Below, piece after piece: positions 61,504-64,000 of a DNA stretch of 64,000 nt; position 1 is the first letter of the stretch; the number at the start of each line of letters is the position of its first letter. The notes under the pieces are model-generated. The model saw only the letters and a program-made list of their open reading frames with translations, did no database searches and was not told the DNA's origin. Both the position numbers and the translations under genes were made by a program. Origin of the DNA: Larix kaempferi. Its lineage: Eukaryota > Streptophyta > Pinopsida > Pinales > Pinaceae. The stretch is taken from contig BSBM01000150.1 in the NCBI GenBank assembly GCA_027924585.1, positions 13,631,001-13,695,000 of the forward strand, written 5' to 3'.

Positions 61504-61677
61504 GGTAAAAGAATAGAGGGATTATATTATATTCACAAAAATGGTACAAAATTCCCTCCTGGTACAAAACAGGGGCTTATCAACTTATCACTTACTGAAA
61601 CTGGATCATGGGGAATTTATGCCAAAATCAGGTTGCTCCCCTGTTCCTATGACCAAGATATGCCCAGCCACCCAGAT
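61504..61677 (+). repeat. 174-bp direct repeat, copy 1
   Basis: Runs from GGTAAAAGAATA to CAGCCACCCAGAT and differs from copy 2 (62816-62989) at only three positions. It has one open frame (IHKNGTKFPPGTKQG...), conserved simply because the copies are so similar. Confidence 0.95.
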
Positions 61678-62815
61678 GTTGAAAAGTGTACCAAAGGACA
61701 AGTGGTTCCTAGGATTTTAAAAGTCTTTTGCCTAGGAATATGTGTCCACATTAAATGACCTCTTTTTCATTAAAGTTACTTTATGTCATAAAGTGACTTT
61801 CTAATTTCATGTTGAGAAAAGTGACTTAGTAACTTAAAGTACCAAGTGGGTAAGTATTTAAGTTGGGGTGCGGGAAATTATTAAAGTGCATTTAATGTGC
61901 TTCTTAATCTCCACCATTGATCTAAAGCAAGGAGAGCCATTGGATCATTGGGTATCCTTATGAGTCATTTTAGGGATTGAAAAGGGAAAAAGAGGAAGGG
62001 AGTTGATTCATTCTTACCCGTGAGTTTTTGGGAGAGGAAGAAAGCACTTGGAGGAGAAGAGAGAGCTGGAGTTTACATGAAGAAGAAGGAAGGAGACCGT
62101 GAAGCATTAATGGCAGGTGTTTGAGTGTATTCTGGGCACACAAACCGAGGAGACAGGACCCTAATGATTGCAGCAGCATGCAGATTGTACAGCACTGCTG
62201 AGGCATGATTTTCGAGGCACCAGACAGATTTCTGGGCACATTTCTCGAGACAGCAGACTGAAAAACAGAGGCACGTTTTTTGAGACAGCAGGGTGCATTT
62301 ATTGTGCTGAAAATCCGTACAGTACAGGACTGTGCAGGGCGTGATTTTCGAGGTGCAGGTACAGCTGGGTGTGCACAGTTTTCAAGAGAAAAGATTCTGG
62401 AAATTTTCTGAAGGTTTCCTCATGGAGATTCATCTGGAAATTTTGCTGAGATAATTGCTTGTTTCTGGGTTTTGTAAGTCTGAATAAATGCTGAAAATGA
62501 ACTTGTACCTTCTTAATAATGTAAGAGAATAAAGCTGCCCTCTAAGCGCTGAAAGGTTTTCCCCCATCCTGGGGGTTTTTCCTTGGTCATTTGACCAAAA
62601 ATTCAAGTGTCTCCTGTGTGCTATCTGTCTGGGATTTCTCTGAGCCTACCTATTTCAGTTCATGGTAGAGTAATCTTATGTGTTTCATTTAATTCATTTC
62701 CAGAATTTTTATTTAGCCATTTACTCTTACATGCACATGTGGGTTGGGCATTAAACATTATGGGAGTGATAAGCAGAATGTAAACCAGGTTGGGGTTACC
62801 AAAAATCTACATTCT
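61676..62815 (+). repeat. LTR-like block related to the copia D LTRs
   Basis: Starts TGTTGAAAAGTG. It shares with the D LTR (read on its own strand) a GCCTA(G/A)G word followed by CACATTAAATGAC, an ATAAAGTGAC-like block, GAGGAAG/GAGAAGAG purine runs, and the TTTCGAGGCAC / TCTGGGCACA units with TGTACAG and CCGTACAG. No internal region or primer-binding site follows, so it would be a solo or partial LTR. Its right end is uncertain. Confidence 0.5.
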
Positions 62816-62989
62816 GGTAAAAGAATAAAGGGATTATATTATATTCACAAAAATGGTACAAAATTCCCTCCTGGTACGAAGCAGGGGCTTATCAACTTAT
62901 CACTTACTGAAACTGGATCATGGGGAATTTATGCCAAAATCAGGTTGCTCCCCTGTTCCTATGACCAAGATATGCCCAGCCACCCAGAT
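62816..62989 (+). repeat. 174-bp direct repeat, copy 2
   Basis: Nearly identical to 61504-61677. The two copies flank the LTR-like block on both sides in direct orientation. Confidence 0.95.
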
Positions 62990-63639
62990 ACATAGCATAC
63001 TAACAAAATGAAAATTATTCTATTTCTTCTACCATGCAACGAAGGTCCCATCCCTGCAATCTTGAGTGGGAACTGCAGGATCAGAGCCTGATATATGAAT
63101 CATACCCAGATTGCACTGTTCAAAATCTTCTTTGTTGGAAATTTTGCCCAGACTCCAGTATTTAGAATCTTTTTCTTTGTGAAGTGTTGACAGATTATGT
63201 TGCTCATAATCTTCTGCATTGGTTTGTGTGCCCAAATTTTGTTATTCATAATCTTCTACCTTGGGATTTGTGCCTAAATTCTTTTGCTTAAAATCTTTTG
63301 CCTTGGGATGTATAGTTAGATCCTACTGTGCAGAATCTTCTGCCTCAGGATATGCCCTTGAGTTTTTTTGTGCAGATTTTGTTGTGGAAATTGCGCATGT
63401 CAGTTTCCTTGAATATTGTGCTAAGTTTTCCTTGAATTCTATTTTGTCTATCTTGAAATCTACGCTAGCTCTTAAAATTCTCCTCCAATTCGTACCACTT
63501 TCCTGCCCTTGTTCTTGGTTATTCAGCCTCATGATGCTGAACTCTTCCACTATCACCTACTTTATTTGGGATATACATTGACGAGCTAGAGTCCTTTATA
63601 GCATTTGAGATAGGAGCCTTCGCCTTCAGGTCTTGATCT
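62990..63639. other. no gene; degenerate short-period repeats
   Basis: From 63100 to 63370 words such as ATAATCTTCTGC, TTGTGCCTAAATT and CCTTGGGAT recur about every 50 bp in diverged form, like the internal units of the copia D LTR. No coding frame is convincing. Confidence 0.45.
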
Positions 63640-63960
63640 CGATCCTGCCCTTCGTTGATGATGTGGTCCTCGTGGCCACCTCTTTGGAGGCTTGCAGAGA
63701 CAGCTAGATGCCTTGGCACTCTTTTGTGATCTTTGTCAGTGGACAGTAAACTTGGGTAAAACCAAGGTCATGATCATCAATGGGTCTAAGAAACTCCTCA
63801 GATTTTCTATTCTTTTTTAGAGGGGAGGAGATCGAGATCACCGACACCTATACCTATTGGGGGTATAGTTCATAGGACCTTGTTTCAATTTACGACATTC
63901 CCTTTAACCTCGAGTCAACAAAATATATGGATCCTTAGCGCTTCTCGAGAGATAGAACTG
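63640..63960 (+). pseudogene. non-LTR (LINE) reverse transcriptase fragment
   Basis: In shifting frames the plus strand gives PFVDDVVLVATSLEACRDS (the FADD-type catalytic box of LINE RTs, with Val for Ala), then DALALFCDLCQWTVNLGKTK and VMIINGSKK. Next comes GEEIEITDTYTYWG, the conserved RT thumb-side motifs. Stops and at least two frameshifts interrupt it. It continues towards the right edge and is clearly not functional. It is the only sizeable LINE segment in the window. Confidence 0.72.
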
Positions 63961-64000
63961 TTATCACAAAATCTCTAGTGGCTCTGAGTGTGTAATCCTA

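Noticed and set aside
1-64000. tRNA, rRNA or known small RNA genes
   Set aside because: I looked for T-arm and anticodon-arm patterns by eye and saw none convincing. A covariance-model scan (tRNAscan-SE, Infernal) would be needed to be certain.

Overview
This window looks like nuclear DNA of a seed plant with a large, repeat-rich genome, probably conifer or other gymnosperm (inference). The signs are AT-rich sequence, very long introns, many nested LTR retrotransposons and hAT DNA transposons, and only one recognisable host gene in 64 kb. I see no prokaryotic features, no CRISPR array, no rRNA or tRNA gene and no virus.

Host gene. One plus-strand gene is spread over exons at 29391-29695, 56331-56452, 59271-59365, 59499-59594 and 60791-60983. 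The exons splice in phase and encode the N-terminal part of a plant AAA-type ATPase of the large family that carries a degenerate first P-loop-like segment ahead of the true AAA core. The true AAA core lies beyond the right edge. The intron between the first two exons is 26,635 bp and consists largely of transposable elements.

Left third (1-27949). A solo LTR on the minus strand (1309-12403, TSD AGAAG) was split by a full Ty1/copia element B (1832-12336, TSD AAATA). The 5' LTR of B was in turn split by a degenerate hAT transposon (1948-5179, TSD GGCTGAGG). After 5 kb of unassigned sequence comes copia element A (17397-27949), whose LTRs belong to the same family as the solo LTR. A keeps gag and RT-RNase H, but its protease/integrase region is replaced by about 5 kb of other repeat sequence.

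Giant intron (29696-56330). It holds tandem LTR-like repeats (30.7-33.0 kb), unassigned repeats, and a minus-strand Ty3/gypsy-like gag. That gag is split by a hAT transposon (40368-44327, TSD GTTAGGAT) with a nearly intact three-exon transposase. Next comes a minus-strand copia element D (45254-53169, TSD AATGT), whose pol gene is split by a small LTR element E (47802-49088, TSD GGCAC). The leader of E holds a short telomere-like repeat.

Right end (60984-64000). This part contains a D-related LTR-like block between two nearly identical 174-bp direct repeats, and a broken non-LTR (LINE) reverse transcriptase at the edge.

The target-site duplications and interruptions give a relative order of insertion. 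Nothing here requires a new kind of system. The most notable points are the nests, a possibly still functional hAT element, and short sequences captured inside LTRs and leaders.
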